This document shows, piece by piece, positions 25,244 through 32,694 of a DNA stretch of 42,499 nt. The stretch lies in contig MTMY01000044.1 of the NCBI GenBank assembly GCA_002010215.1, forward strand, positions 1-42,499, written 5' to 3'. A model generated the notes under the pieces. The model ran no database searches, had not been told where the DNA came from, and saw only the letters and a program-made list of their open reading frames with translations. Both the position numbers and the translations under genes were made by a program. The stretch is from Archaeoglobus sp. JdFR-37 (GTDB lineage: Archaea > Halobacteriota > Archaeoglobi > Archaeoglobales > Archaeoglobaceae). Each line of letters starts with the position of its first letter. Position 1 is the first letter of the stretch.

Positions 25244-25471
25244 ATGGCAAACAGACCGCTGGATGTGCTGAATAAAGCTTTGAGAACTCCCGTAATTGTA
25301 AGGCTCAAAGGGGGAAGAGAGTTCAGGGGAGTTCTGGACGGTTACGATATTCACATGAACCTTGTCCTTGAAAATGCCGAAGAGATTCAGGAAGGGGATG
25401 TTGTAAGAAAACTCGGCAGTGTCGTTATAAGAGGAGATACAATCGTTTTCGTATCTCCTTCACAGGTGTGA
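25244..25471 (+). CDS. LSm (Sm-like archaeal) RNA-binding protein
   Basis: 75 aa from the ATG at 25244, directly after the Shine-Dalgarno sequence GGAGGAAGGA, which decides against the longer frame from 25226. Sm1 motif: [29 protein letters not shown]. Sm2 motif: [14 protein letters not shown]. The protein is very like Archaeoglobus Sm1, which forms a heptameric ring that binds U-rich RNA. It begins an operon with L37e (9 bases) and purF. A TATA-like stretch lies in the spacer to the divergent PUA gene at about 25184-25196. Confidence 0.96.
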   Translation: MANRPLDVLNKALRTPVIVRLKGGREFRGVLDGYDIHMNLVLENAEEIQEGDVVRKLGSVVIRGDTIVFVSPSQV

Positions 25472-25480
25472 GGTGGTGCA

Positions 25481-25660
25481 ATGTCCGAAGGAACGGCTTC
25501 AATGGGAAAGAGAGGCAGGAGAATCGTTCATATTAAGTGCAGGAGATGTGGTAGGGTTTCTTTCCACAGAAGAAAGGGTTACTGCGCTGCCTGTGGTTTT
25601 GGAAGGAGCAAGAGGCTGAGAAGCTACAATTGGGTAAGAAAGAAAAAGGATTCTTACTGA
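25481..25660 (+). CDS. rpl37e: 50S ribosomal protein L37e
   Basis: 59 aa, too short for many ORF tracks. Sequence starts [20 protein letters not shown] and has a zinc ribbon C-x2-C-x14-C-x2-C (IKCRRCGRV then GYCAACGF), followed by a basic tail [14 protein letters not shown]. These are the L37e hallmarks. It lies 9 bases after the LSm stop and one base before the purF start, so the three form one transcription unit. LSm-L37e pairing is common in archaea. Confidence 0.97.
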   Translation: MSEGTASMGKRGRRIVHIKCRRCGRVSFHRRKGYCAACGFGRSKRLRSYNWVRKKKDSY

Positions 25661-25661
25661 A

Positions 25662-27026
25662 ATGTGCGGGGTAGTTGGAGTCTATTCTTCAAACCCATCC
25701 CTTTCTTCCCGGATAGCATATTACTCTCTTTTCTCCCTCCAGCACCGTGGCCAAGAATCTGCAGGCATGGTTGTCAGCTCTAAAGATCATGTTTACATCC
25801 ACAAGGGCATGGGGCTTGTCAGTGAGGTTTTCGATGAAGAAATCCTTGACAGAATGAATGGCAGCGTAGCTGTTGGGCATGTGCGATACTCAACAACTGG
25901 AGAGAGCAGACTTGAGAATGCCCAGCCCTTACACGTCAAAACCGCAAGGGGACATGTTTCCATAGCCCACAATGGAAATCTGGTCAACTACTGGGAGCTG
26001 AGAAAAGGGCTGGAAAAAGAGGGTAGGGTTTTTCTGACCGATTCAGATACAGAGGTCATCGCACAGCTCCTTTCAAATCTCATGCTTGATGGAGACTACT
26101 TTGAAGCTCTGAAAAAGCTCAATGACATCCTGGTTGGAAGCTATACTCTAGCTCTGAGCATCGACGACGTGCTTATAGGATATCGTGACCCCCTAGGATT
26201 CAAACCCCTGTGTGTCGGAGAGAGCGATGAAGGAGTTGTTATAGCCAGCGAGTCATGTGCGCTGGATGCGGTTGGAGCGAGATTTGTGAGAGACGTTGAG
26301 CCTGGAGAAGCGGTGATAGTGAAGGATGGCGAAGTTGAATTTGTGAGGATTGCTGAGAGTCCAAAAAGGTCATTCTGCGTCTTTGAATATATCTACTTCG
26401 CAAGGCCAGATTCAATCATTGATGGGCGAAGTGTTTATGATGTCAGATACAACATAGGCAGAATTCTGTATAGAGAGGCGCCGGTGGAGGCTGACATAAT
26501 CTCCCCGGTTCCTGACAGCGGTACCACTTCTTCTCTGGGCTTCGCATACGAATCAGGGATCAGGTATCTTGAAGCCCTCATCAAGAACCGTTACGTTGGC
26601 AGAACCTTCATCATGCCCGAGCAGAGGCTTCGTGAGTTCAGTGTGCACCTCAAAATGAACGCGATAAAGGAGAACGTGAAGAGTAAAAGGGTGGTTCTCA
26701 TCGATGACAGTATTGTTCGCGGCACTACAAGCCGGAAGATCGTTGACATGGTAAGAAATGCCGGAGCAAGGGAAGTACACTTCAGGGTTGGCAGCCCACC
26801 AATCGTTTCTCCCTGCTATTTCGGAATAGATATGTCCACCAGAGAAGAGCTTATAGCTTCCCGAAAAAGCGTTGAGGAGATACGGAGGGAGATTAACGCA
26901 GATAGCTTGGCATACCTTAGCATAGACGGTCTGCTGGAGGCTGTTGGATTTAAGAGAGAAGACCTCTGCCTTGCATGCCTTACAGGCGTTTACCCCGTCC
27001 CCATTCCCGGGGAAAGGTGTTGTTGA
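25662..27026 (+). CDS. purF: Amidophosphoribosyltransferase, iron-sulfur type
   Basis: 454 aa. It makes phosphoribosylamine from PRPP and glutamine, the first committed step of purine synthesis. The glutaminase nucleophile is Cys2 (MCGVVGVYSS) with no propeptide. The PRPP-binding motif VVLIDDSIVRGTTS is at 344-357. Four cysteines placed like the [4Fe-4S] ligands of the Bacillus enzyme are seen: Cys239, Cys385, Cys436 and Cys439 (CLACLTG). It begins one base after L37e. An inverted repeat covers the stop codon. Confidence 0.97.
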   Translation: MCGVVGVYSSNPSLSSRIAYYSLFSLQHRGQESAGMVVSSKDHVYIHKGMGLVSEVFDEEILDRMNGSVAVGHVRYSTTGESRLENAQPLHVKTARGHVSIAHNGNLVNYWELRKGLEKEGRVFLTDSDTEVIAQLLSNLMLDGDYFEALKKLNDILVGSYTLALSIDDVLIGYRDPLGFKPLCVGESDEGVVIASESCALDAVGARFVRDVEPGEAVIVKDGEVEFVRIAESPKRSFCVFEYIYFARPDSIIDGRSVYDVRYNIGRILYREAPVEADIISPVPDSGTTSSLGFAYESGIRYLEALIKNRYVGRTFIMPEQRLREFSVHLKMNAIKENVKSKRVVLIDDSIVRGTTSRKIVDMVRNAGAREVHFRVGSPPIVSPCYFGIDMSTREELIASRKSVEEIRREINADSLAYLSIDGLLEAVGFKREDLCLACLTGVYPVPIPGERCC

Positions 27027-27039
27027 TTATTTAATCAAC
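27022..27039. repeat. Inverted repeat over the purF stop codon
   Basis: GTTGATTA-TT-TAATCAAC: perfect 8-base arms with a two-base centre. The purF TGA (27024-27026) is inside the left arm. It lies 30-47 bases before the HD-domain gene start, so it could be an operator or part of a promoter for that gene, or simply the end of purF. The loop is too small for an efficient RNA hairpin. Confidence 0.5.
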
Positions 27040-27068
27040 CATGGTGAGGAGTTCCATGAGGTGGTTAA

Positions 27069-27629
27069 ATGGTCCCTGAAAAACCCGACAGAAACCAGGC
27101 AATCGAACTCCTGAAAAAATATGTAAGTGAGAACCTCTTCAAGCACTGCATTGCGACGGCAGCAATCATGAGGGAAGTTGCGAAAGAGCTTAGAGAGGAC
27201 GATGAGCTCTGGGAGGTCATCGGCATTCTACACGATATAGATTATGACGTGGTTGGAGAGGACATGGAGAAGCACGGCATAGAGGGGCAGCGAATTCTGC
27301 TGGAGAATGGTGTTAGCCAAGAGATTGCAGAGATCATTGGCAGACACAACCACATGCTGTTTGGAGAATACGACAAGCCAGTCGAGATTACTCTTCAGGC
27401 TGCAGACAGCATTTCAGGGTTGATAGTTGCCTGTGCTCTTGTTAAAGGCGGTAAGGTAACAGATGTGAGCGTTAAAACTGTCAAAAAGAAATTTAAGGAA
27501 AAGAGCTTTGCTGCTGGTTGTGACAGAGACAGAATAAGGCTGATTGAGAAAATTATGCCCCTGGAGAAGTTCTTTGAGGTGGCAATCAGAGGTGTGGTGA
27601 GTGTCAGAGAAGAGCTCGGACTATCGTAG
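27069..27629 (+). CDS. HD-domain metal-dependent phosphohydrolase
   Basis: 186 aa. The HD signature is present: His26 (FKHCIATAAIM), His55-Asp56 (GILHDIDYD), histidines at 93 and 95 (GRHNHM) and Asp113 (LQAADSISG). Proteins of this size usually hydrolyse nucleotides or phosphate esters; the substrate is unknown. The last 29 bases overlap the next gene, which starts at a GTG, so the two are probably co-translated. Confidence 0.88.
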   Translation: MVPEKPDRNQAIELLKKYVSENLFKHCIATAAIMREVAKELREDDELWEVIGILHDIDYDVVGEDMEKHGIEGQRILLENGVSQEIAEIIGRHNHMLFGEYDKPVEITLQAADSISGLIVACALVKGGKVTDVSVKTVKKKFKEKSFAAGCDRDRIRLIEKIMPLEKFFEVAIRGVVSVREELGLS

Positions 27630-28371
27630 CATTGCCGTCATGGGAGCAGGAAATTTGGGCTCAGCCATAGCTGTGGCTTTGAGTAAGGATTATGACGTCA
27701 TTGCCGTCAGAAGAGACGTATCAAAGATTTCCTGGCTGGAGGAGCACGGAGTTGCTGTGACCAGCGATAATGTTGAGGCAACAAATAGAGCAGATGCAAT
27801 AATTATCTGCGTTAAGCCCAAAGACACCATTCCTGTTCTCTCAGAAATAAAGGATGTGTTGAGAGGTAAACCAGTAATAAGCTTCGCTGCCGCCGTGAAG
27901 CTGGAAGAGATTGCCAGGTACTGCCACAGACCCGTGAGAGCGATGACAAACATAGCCTCCCAGTTTGGAGATTCAATGGTTGTTTACTACTCGCTATTTG
28001 AGGATGACGGAATCCATGCACTCCTTTCGGCTCTGGGAAGAGTGCGGAAGGTTGACAGAGAGGAAATAGTGGATGTATCTACCGTTTTTCTCGGCAGCGC
28101 CCCCGCCTTCGTTTCACTGCTAATCCAAGCTTTCGAGTATGCTGGCATAAAATGCGGGCTGAATGCTGAACTTTCCAAAGAGATGGCAGCCTCAGCCTTC
28201 GCATCAACTTCAAAACTCATGGAATCTATGAGTCCCGATGAGATCATCGAGAAAATAGCAACCCCTGCCGGAACGACCATTGAGGGGCTGGTGAAGATGA
28301 AAGAACTTAAAGTTGAGTACTCAATAATCGAATCCTTAATGGCGGCAGTTGAAAAATTAAAGAAAATGTAG
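27601..28371 (+). CDS. Pyrroline-5-carboxylate reductase-like protein
   Basis: 256 aa from a GTG start inside the HD gene. An N-terminal Rossmann motif (IAVMGAGNLGSAIAVAL) is followed by a ProC-type segment CVKPKDTIPVLSEI, and a C-terminal helical part has ATPAGTTIEGLVKM, the proline-binding/dimer signature of ProC. ProC reduces pyrroline-5-carboxylate to proline with NAD(P)H. The protein is slightly short and the centre is divergent, so activity on another imino or keto acid is possible; I therefore leave the symbol blank. Confidence 0.85.
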   Translation: MSEKSSDYRSIAVMGAGNLGSAIAVALSKDYDVIAVRRDVSKISWLEEHGVAVTSDNVEATNRADAIIICVKPKDTIPVLSEIKDVLRGKPVISFAAAVKLEEIARYCHRPVRAMTNIASQFGDSMVVYYSLFEDDGIHALLSALGRVRKVDREEIVDVSTVFLGSAPAFVSLLIQAFEYAGIKCGLNAELSKEMAASAFASTSKLMESMSPDEIIEKIATPAGTTIEGLVKMKELKVEYSIIESLMAAVEKLKKM

Positions 28372-28389
28372 TTTTCGGAAATCAAAGCT

Positions 28390-29319
28390 CTACAGCTCTG
28401 CTCCGCATACCAGACAGAACTTCGAGTTGTCTGGCAGGAAGTCTGCCCCGCACTTCTGGCACTTCTTCATCAGCGGGCCATACGGATATCGTGGATCCAT
28501 TCCCTGTCCAATCCTGTTCCTTATCTCCCTCATTCTGGACTTCCTCTTCTCTTTGAAGGACCACAGCCCCTCACTTGGCTCAACACTTCCAATGTTCAGG
28601 GAGAACCAGGCCTTGCCGTGCTCCCAGGTGAGGCGCCACACCAAATCTCTCCACCAGTTAAGATGCACTTTGAAGTACCAGAGGCTTGAGGCTGAGAGTT
28701 CAAGCATCCTGTCCAGAACTTCCTTAACCCTCTCATCTAGCTTTTCCAGCGGCACCACATCATTTACTATGCCCCACTCCAGTGCAGTTCTCGCATCGAT
28801 TTCGCTGCTGAGCATAACGATTTCTGCTGCTCTCTTCAGTCCGATATGGAGGGGTAGCCACTGTGACAGCCCACCTATTGACGTCATCCCGACGCGAGGT
28901 CCAGGAGATATGAATCTGGCATTCTCACTAGCTATTGCCAGGTCGCATGCAGTCACGAACTCAAAACCTCCACCGGCCGTAATACCGTTCACTCTGGCAA
29001 TAACAGGCTTTCCGCAGTGCATTATCATGTCAAAGACTCTTCCATAAATTTCTCCCCACTTCCAGAAGTCTGAGGACTTTCTTGTGTACTCTTCAGCATA
29101 CTCGTGGACGTTTCCACCTGTGCAGAAAGCCTTGTCACCAACACCAGAGAGGACGATGAACTGGATGTTATCATCCCACATGGCATCCTCAATGGCAGCC
29201 ACCATCTCTTTAAGGGTCGTAAGGGTGTAAGAATTGTATTCATGGGGCCTGTTTATGGCAATCAGCGCCGTGTGGTCGTACCACTCCTTGTCGTAAACTA
29301 TCTCTTTAAACTCTGCCAT
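28390..29319 (-). CDS. Ring-opening hydrolase of the crotonase family (Oah/BamA- or BadI-like) with C-terminal zinc ribbon
   Basis: 309 aa. Crotonase fold with PHEYNSYTL, VGDKAFCTGGNVHEYAE and VNGITAGGGFEF. The combination of an NSYT segment, the FCTGGN-x2-EYAE stretch and a WFSLNIGS end resembles 6-oxocyclohex-1-ene-1-carbonyl-CoA hydrolase (Oah/BamA), which opens the reduced aromatic ring; BadI is the nearest alternative. The usual long insertion of BamA is missing here. After the crotonase domain a zinc ribbon follows: Cys287, Cys290, Cys302, Cys305 (C-x2-C-x11-C-x2-C), which I have not seen in bacterial members. It lies downstream of the reductase/dehydratase genes on the same strand and has its own TATA-like stretch (29337-29349). 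Confidence 0.82.
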   Translation of the reverse strand: MAEFKEIVYDKEWYDHTALIAINRPHEYNSYTLTTLKEMVAAIEDAMWDDNIQFIVLSGVGDKAFCTGGNVHEYAEEYTRKSSDFWKWGEIYGRVFDMIMHCGKPVIARVNGITAGGGFEFVTACDLAIASENARFISPGPRVGMTSIGGLSQWLPLHIGLKRAAEIVMLSSEIDARTALEWGIVNDVVPLEKLDERVKEVLDRMLELSASSLWYFKVHLNWWRDLVWRLTWEHGKAWFSLNIGSVEPSEGLWSFKEKRKSRMREIRNRIGQGMDPRYPYGPLMKKCQKCGADFLPDNSKFCLVCGAEL

Positions 29320-29336
29320 GAAAAAAACTGAACATT

Positions 29337-29349
29337 CTTAAATTTAAAG
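29337..29349 (-). promoter_or_regulatory. Probable TATA box of the ring-opening hydrolase gene
   Basis: On the minus strand the sequence is CTTTAAATTTAAG, near-palindromic, centred about 24 bases before the ATG at 29319. No Shine-Dalgarno sequence follows, so a leaderless transcript is likely. This gives the hydrolase an independent promoter in addition to read-through from the activase gene. Confidence 0.45.
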
Positions 29350-29431
29350 TTTACGAAAGATGGAGATTCTCCCATGTAATTTGACAAAATCAAATAAAAG
29401 ATAGGCTAAGCTGGACAGGTGGAAAACAGCT

Positions 29432-30238
29432 TTATTTGGGATTTCCTTCTGGAATATTTAATATTTTCTCCCTTGCAATAATCGCTGCTCCAAAAGCTCC
29501 TACTATCTGAGGCTCATCAGGAACCTTTATCTCTGCACCTATCTCTTCCTTCAGAGCCCTGACAACTCCCATGTTCTTTGCAACCCCACCGGTCATCACA
29601 ACTTCCTCAACAACGCCCACCTGCCTCACCAATCCTGCAACCCTCCTTGCGATGGCTTTATGCAGCCCTGCAACGATATCTACTGTCTCATGGCCAGAAG
29701 CTAGGAGCGATATCACCTCGCTTTCTGCAAAGACTGTGCAGACACTGGTTATATTCACAGGATTCTTGGATTTCATTGCCACCTTTCCCATTTCCTCAAG
29801 CTCTATGCCAAGGGCGGAGGACATGACTTCAAGAAACCTACCTGTACCTGCGGCGCACTTGTCGTTCATGGCAAAGCGGATAACCTTACCCTTATCATCT
29901 AGACTCATCACCTTGGAGTCCTGTCCGCCAATGTCGATGACAGTGTGGCAGGATGGAAAAAGAGCCTTTGCTCCTCTGGCATGACAGGTTATCTCAGTCA
30001 CCTTCTCATCTGCAATGCCTGAAAGGGCAAGATTTCTGCCGTAGCCTGTGGCCACGATATATCCAACGTCTTTCTTCTTCAATCCCGCATTATCCAGGCA
30101 CTCTTGGAATGCATCCTCTCCTATTTCCCTTATCTTCGCTCCCGTCTTCTTTATCAGGTATGTGACTATTTCACCTTCCTCATCCACTATGCAGACCTTT
30201 GTGGCGAGAGAACCGATGTCTATTCCTGCAAAGAGCAT
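29432..30238 (-). CDS. CoA-substrate-specific enzyme activase (HgdC/BcrD-like ATPase)
   Basis: 268 aa of the ASKHA fold. N-terminal phosphate-1 motif GIDIGSLATKV. The [4Fe-4S] cluster of the dimer is bound by Cys128 (NDKCAAGTGRF) and Cys167 (SVCTVFAESEV). VIDIGGQDSKV and VVMTGGVAKN are further ATP motifs. It passes one electron, driven by ATP hydrolysis, to the partner dehydratase or reductase encoded immediately upstream. Benzoyl-CoA reductases normally have two different activase subunits (A and D); only one is in this window, so it may be homodimeric as in 2-hydroxyacyl-CoA dehydratases, or its partner is elsewhere. Confidence 0.93.
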   Translation of the reverse strand: MLFAGIDIGSLATKVCIVDEEGEIVTYLIKKTGAKIREIGEDAFQECLDNAGLKKKDVGYIVATGYGRNLALSGIADEKVTEITCHARGAKALFPSCHTVIDIGGQDSKVMSLDDKGKVIRFAMNDKCAAGTGRFLEVMSSALGIELEEMGKVAMKSKNPVNITSVCTVFAESEVISLLASGHETVDIVAGLHKAIARRVAGLVRQVGVVEEVVMTGGVAKNMGVVRALKEEIGAEIKVPDEPQIVGAFGAAIIAREKILNIPEGNPK

Positions 30239-30263
30239 TCAACCACCTTTGGAGAAAAATAGG

Positions 30264-30279
30264 AATATATGCATATATT
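30264..30279. repeat. 16-base perfect palindrome upstream of the activase gene
   Basis: AATATATGCATATATT reads the same on both strands. It ends 26 bases before the activase start (30238, minus strand), exactly where a TATA box is expected, and lies in the 66-base gap after the upstream subunit gene. It may be a promoter with an overlapping operator. The AT-rich core makes a chance palindrome possible. Confidence 0.5.
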
Positions 30280-30304
30280 TTTTCCCTCAAAAATTAGTGG
30301 ATTA

Positions 30305-31567
30305 TCAGCTCAAAGACTCCAAGAATGCCTCTATCTGGGTTTTGGCTCTCTCAAGGGGCATAGCACGAGCATCACACTGTGGAGCTTCGAGAATAAGGCT
30401 CTGAACTCCCAGTTCTTCCCGCAGTGTGTCTGCAAGAGGTCTGATAATCATTGAGGTTATCCTGCACCCGGTGTTTTCCAGCAGTAGGGCAGCATCAATA
30501 TCAGCCTTCTTGGCAGCCCTCACAACGCTATCTAGCATGTCGTAGGTTGCATTTGTGAAGTGCATGGATCTGCGAACCATACTTTCGAAGGGCTTTGAAG
30601 AGTCAACTAGATGGACGGAAGCGTTGACGTAGAGATTTACCGGAAAAGTTGCTCCGAGCTTCTCACAGTACTCATATAAAGACAGAGAGTGCCAGGGCAT
30701 TATGCCAAATGTCAGAAGCCTGTGCTTCTCATCCGAAACCCCTTCTCCCCTCTTAACCCTGTCCTTGATAAGCTGATAAGCGCGATGGCAGAATTCGTAG
30801 GCGTAATCGCTTCCCAGCACGAAGAAGGCAATGAAGACCAGATCTCCAATCTCTCGCTGGCTGCCCGGTGTTGGCTTTGCCATCATCATGTTCAGAATCT
30901 CTACCAGCAGTCTTGAAGTCTTCTCTGACTTTTTGAAGACTTCCTTGAACTTATCCTCATCCATTTCTCCGGCAACGCTTTCCATGAACTCAATGAGTCC
31001 GTGAAGCCTCTTGGTGGTGTACTCCACATAAAGTTCCTCCGCCCATTCCGCCTCTTTTGTAAGCTCATCAACGTTTTTCAGCGAGTCAGGAGTCCAGTAG
31101 GGGTAGTTTACTGTGTAGCGTGGAACGCCATAGTACTTAGCAAAGACTTCTGCCATCTCATGATGCCCTACACAAAGGGCTCGGCTATCAACTATGAAGT
31201 CTGGTTTTGGCATCAGGGGTTTAGTAGCCTTTTCCGGCTCAACAATGGAGCCAACTGTCGTTTTGAAATAATCACAGAGGAAATGGCTGTAACCTTTGGC
31301 GATTGAAGTATCTATGAGGTCCACTGAAGAACCGCGAGCTGCGCAATAGGCAGAATACTGCTCAGGGAATGCAGAGACAACGTCGAAAACGTATATGAGT
31401 TCGGAGGGATGGAATGAGAAGAACCAGCCCACTGGCCTCTTCTTGGATAGCAAATGCTCCTGCCTTGTAAGATGCCTCTTGAAGAGGTCTCTGTAAAGCT
31501 CCTTATAGCCGAGAGGGTTCCATACCTGCTCTGAAGCCTGAATGTCATTCACTTCAACCACCTCCAT
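30305..31567 (-). CDS. Benzoyl-CoA reductase / 2-hydroxyacyl-CoA dehydratase family subunit (BcrB/HgdA-like)
   Basis: 420 aa from the Met at 31567; the frame to 31633 lies inside the upstream gene and is rejected. It follows the family layout: RPVGWFFSFHPSELIYVFDVVSAFPEQY, Cys75 and Cys98 (FLCDYFK), PDFIVDSRALC with Cys132, then later NTGCRIT. These cysteines are candidates for the family's [4Fe-4S] cluster ligands. With its partner it would receive electrons from the activase and reduce the aromatic ring of a CoA thioester, or dehydrate a 2-hydroxyacyl-CoA. The neighbours (ring-opening hydrolase, CoA ligase, BadH-like enzyme) favour ring reduction. Start overlaps the partner gene by 14 bases. 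Confidence 0.88.
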   Translation of the reverse strand: MEVVEVNDIQASEQVWNPLGYKELYRDLFKRHLTRQEHLLSKKRPVGWFFSFHPSELIYVFDVVSAFPEQYSAYCAARGSSVDLIDTSIAKGYSHFLCDYFKTTVGSIVEPEKATKPLMPKPDFIVDSRALCVGHHEMAEVFAKYYGVPRYTVNYPYWTPDSLKNVDELTKEAEWAEELYVEYTTKRLHGLIEFMESVAGEMDEDKFKEVFKKSEKTSRLLVEILNMMMAKPTPGSQREIGDLVFIAFFVLGSDYAYEFCHRAYQLIKDRVKRGEGVSDEKHRLLTFGIMPWHSLSLYEYCEKLGATFPVNLYVNASVHLVDSSKPFESMVRRSMHFTNATYDMLDSVVRAAKKADIDAALLLENTGCRITSMIIRPLADTLREELGVQSLILEAPQCDARAMPLERAKTQIEAFLESLS

Positions 31568-32684
31568 GAGCCTCGATGAATGCCTCAATCCTCGTCCTGT
31601 ACTGCTCCACAGAGAGCGGAAAATCCAAGTCAAGGACGAGAACTGGAAGCTCTGACTCCATAACTATCCAGGGGCACTGATGGCCGCACACTTCACATCC
31701 CCTGTCTTTCAGAATTACTATTGCTTCAGCTCCGCTCTCATCAATGCGCTGCCAGATAAAGTTGAGCCTCTCTTCAACTGAGAGCTTGCCGGGATGGGCA
31801 GTCATTACACAGGCTGTACAGCCCATGTAGCGTTTAGCCAGCGATTCAATATCAGTTCCTTCAACAAAACCGCTGTAGTATCCTGCAGAAGTGCAGAGGT
31901 CATCTGACACTACAACCGCACCGCATTCTCCCAGAAGGTTCAGCAGACCTAGGTGGTAAAAATCCGTTCCTGAAAGATGAATGCGGAGCCTGTAATCCTT
32001 CATTCCATCCATCTCCTTCAGCTCATCAAGCCTGGCTGAAACCATGCTGTTGAAATCCTCCTTCAGCATGGCATTTGAAGCCAACATAAGGCTCATCCAT
32101 TCAGATGCGGTGATTTTGGGAGCATCATCTCTTCTCAGCTCTTCAAGCTTTTCACACAACTCTCTGAATTCATTGTACACATCTATAGACTTCTCAAGTC
32201 TCTCATCAATGAAGTTGGTGGACAGAAAGGATGAAAGCTTCTCTGCAAATCTCCGCAACTCTTTGGTGAAGAACTCAAAGGATAGCTCGTCATTGACGTA
32301 AGGAAACTGAACCATGTATGAGAAGGAAGGTTTCACGTAGAATCTGTAAGCTGAAAACAGGTGCAGTTTTGTATCATCCGTTGTTGCACCTACAATTCCG
32401 TCCACAAAGTCAAAATCCCCACTCAACCCTCCTTCGAGCACCCCCCTGGCATAGCTGCACATCCAGCTTGGAGCCTTTGAATTGGCAAGCGGCGTGTTCT
32501 CGTATTCACCAATGAGCCTGACAGGAACGCCTCCAAGGGAGTGGATAATCTCCTCGGGGACATTATTGCAAATTGTCCCGATTATTTTTCTCCCATTTTT
32601 CCTGTACTCTCTAAGCCTCTCTTTTCTGCTAAAAATATTGTAGAATTCCCTGAATGGTTCTCTTAACATGTTCTCACTACTCAC
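31554..32684 (-). CDS. Benzoyl-CoA reductase / 2-hydroxyacyl-CoA dehydratase family subunit (BcrC/HgdB-like)
   Basis: 376 aa, the smaller subunit of the pair and close to BcrC length. The family start is IIGTICNNVPEEIIHSLGGVPVRLI, followed by a conserved cysteine (Cys76, PSWMCSYARG), Cys264 (DDLCTSAGYYSG), Cys289/Cys292, and a cluster DRGCEVCGHQCPW (330-338). It sits 10 bases after the ligase gene and overlaps its partner subunit, so the two subunits are likely made in equal amounts. Confidence 0.88.
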   Translation of the reverse strand: MSSENMLREPFREFYNIFSRKERLREYRKNGRKIIGTICNNVPEEIIHSLGGVPVRLIGEYENTPLANSKAPSWMCSYARGVLEGGLSGDFDFVDGIVGATTDDTKLHLFSAYRFYVKPSFSYMVQFPYVNDELSFEFFTKELRRFAEKLSSFLSTNFIDERLEKSIDVYNEFRELCEKLEELRRDDAPKITASEWMSLMLASNAMLKEDFNSMVSARLDELKEMDGMKDYRLRIHLSGTDFYHLGLLNLLGECGAVVVSDDLCTSAGYYSGFVEGTDIESLAKRYMGCTACVMTAHPGKLSVEERLNFIWQRIDESGAEAIVILKDRGCEVCGHQCPWIVMESELPVLVLDLDFPLSVEQYRTRIEAFIEAHGGG

Positions 32685-32694
32685 TTATCACTTC

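Noticed and set aside
30305-31633. Longer BcrB/HgdA-like protein starting at 31633
   Set aside because: The extra 22 residues lie inside the partner-subunit gene in another frame and have no family similarity; the Met at 31567 is preferred.
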